A DNA stretch of 5,171 nt from Zoogloeaceae bacterium (GTDB taxonomy: Bacteria; Pseudomonadota; Gammaproteobacteria; Burkholderiales; Rhodocyclaceae): contig SSSX01000760.1 in NCBI GenBank assembly GCA_015657735.1, positions 1 to 5,171 on the forward strand, in the 5' to 3' direction. Position numbers and translations under genes: made by a program. The notes under the pieces are model-generated. The model did not search any database and was not told the origin of the DNA. It worked only from the letters and a program-made list of their open reading frames with translations. Positions 4,787 to 5,171 of this stretch are shown here, piece by piece (position 1 is the stretch's first letter; the number at the start of each line of letters is the position of its first letter).

Positions 4787-4848
4787 TGCATTTGCATCCG
4801 GCGTGCCTCGATCTCGCCGCGTTTTGAAAAAAATAACCGCAGCCCCAT
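4783..4848 (-). CDS. Possible small ORF (21 aa) translationally coupled to the 305-aa gene
   Basis: An open frame ends at 4783 so that its TGA overlaps the ATG of the 305-residue gene as ATGA, the usual layout for coupled translation. From the ATG at 4848 it would encode a basic 21-residue peptide beginning MGLRLFFSKRGEIEARR. The same frame stays open further upstream to a TGA near 4935, reading like the C-terminal end of a longer protein (segments such as TPDNSTLGDNINMG), but I see only GTG or TTG starts there. No good ribosome site precedes any of the starts. It could be a short leader peptide, the tail of a degraded gene or chance. Confidence 0.27.
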   Translation of the reverse strand: MGLRLFFSKRGEIEARRMQMQ

Positions 4849-5139
4849 GTTGATATTGTCGCCCAAGGTTGAATTGTCAGGTGTTCTTCGCTGAGCAGAG
4901 CGATTGCACACAGCTGCGATTTGGCAGCATGTACTTCAAGTTGGCTGACGATCGGTTGTCCCTGTGCGAATACCTTTACCTAGTTGTCCTCAGAGCCTAG
5001 AGTCCAGAATCGGAGTGTCGGCTACGTTGCTAGTCCGTCCTGAATAACCCATTTCAGACAGGGGCGAAGGAACGGAATTCTGACTTGCGTGCTTGCCGGC
5101 AATTGAAGCCGGCCATCAACGGGCATAGGATCCAGACGT
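4849..5139. other. Right flank without a convincing gene
   Basis: Read leftward, this stretch is the leader of the 305-residue gene. It holds a GCCGGC-AATTGAA-GCCGGC hairpin (5095-5113), part of which is the palindrome TTGCCGGCAA (5093-5102), and open frames of up to about 65 codons that lack ATG, GTG or TTG starts. One such frame, between a TAG near 4980 and a TGA at 4779, reads like protein in its first half (FAQGQPIVSQLEVHAAKSQL) and may be a decayed gene. No tRNA or attachment site was recognised. Confidence 0.4.
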
Positions 5140-5171
5140 AAAAAAGCCGGATGGCTCTCAGGATCATCCGC
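5140..5171 (-). terminator. Rho-independent terminator of a gene beyond the right edge
   Basis: On the minus strand CGGATG (5165-5170) pairs with CATCCG (5148-5153) around an 11-base loop, followed by GC and six T residues (5140-5145). This is the layout of an intrinsic terminator read leftward. The window ends at the stem, so the gene it would end (possibly the island's integrase or a host gene) is not visible, and the stem may continue outside. Confidence 0.6.

Noticed and set aside
1..5171. tRNA, rRNA, CRISPR array, insertion sequence or flanking direct repeats marking the element's ends
   Set aside because: None recognised by eye; no cloverleaf, no regularly spaced repeats, no transposase motifs, and the two flanks share no evident repeat.

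Overview
This window looks like the replication and control module of an integrated mobile genetic element (a phage-satellite or plasmid-like island) in a proteobacterium. The mixed codon use (GC-rich codons in the ATPase, AT-leaning codons in the replication protein and the 305-residue protein) and the protein families suggest a gammaproteobacterial host, possibly Pseudomonas-like. The host assignment is an inference; nothing here fixes the species. All credible genes lie on the minus strand, so the element reads from right to left.

Layout, right to left. At the right edge, a hairpin followed by a T-run (5140-5171) probably ends a minus-strand gene outside the window. About 290 bases with no convincing gene follow. 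A possible 21-codon ORF (4783-4848) then overlaps by ATGA the start of a 305-residue protein of unknown function (3869-4786). Next is a 447-base control region (3422-3868) with an 8-bp-arm inverted repeat, a small palindrome and a cluster of TGCGGA-type repeats. It precedes a 75-residue AlpA-family helix-turn-helix regulator (3194-3421). A RecA/RepA-like ATPase of 530 residues (1483-3075) follows 118 bases later and ends at a clear rho-independent terminator (1421-1454). A 342-base AT-rich region with a long palindrome and a hairpin leads into a YagK/YfjJ (inovirus Gp2-type) replication protein (353-1036) with a His-Ile-His motif. The left 350 bases hold a 13-bp-arm hairpin just after that gene, a possible gene remnant and an 18-bp bulged GC-rich hairpin that resembles an integron attC fold.

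Working together: the AlpA-like protein probably controls the island's own genes (excision or replication). The ATPase is the likely helicase or loader. The YfjJ-like protein is a candidate HUH-type initiator that would nick a rolling-circle origin near its gene. The order AlpA, replication ATPase/primase, YfjJ-like protein parallels alpA-yfjI-yfjJ in the E. coli CP4-57 element. No integrase, capsid, relaxase, toxin, CRISPR array, tRNA or rRNA is visible.

The points most worth a second look are the HUH-like motifs of the Gp2-type protein, the palindromic AT-rich region upstream of it, the 9-bp tandem repeat in the ATPase gene (which encodes a tripeptide repeat and could double as iterons), and the unrecognised two-part 305-residue protein with its possible small coupled ORF.
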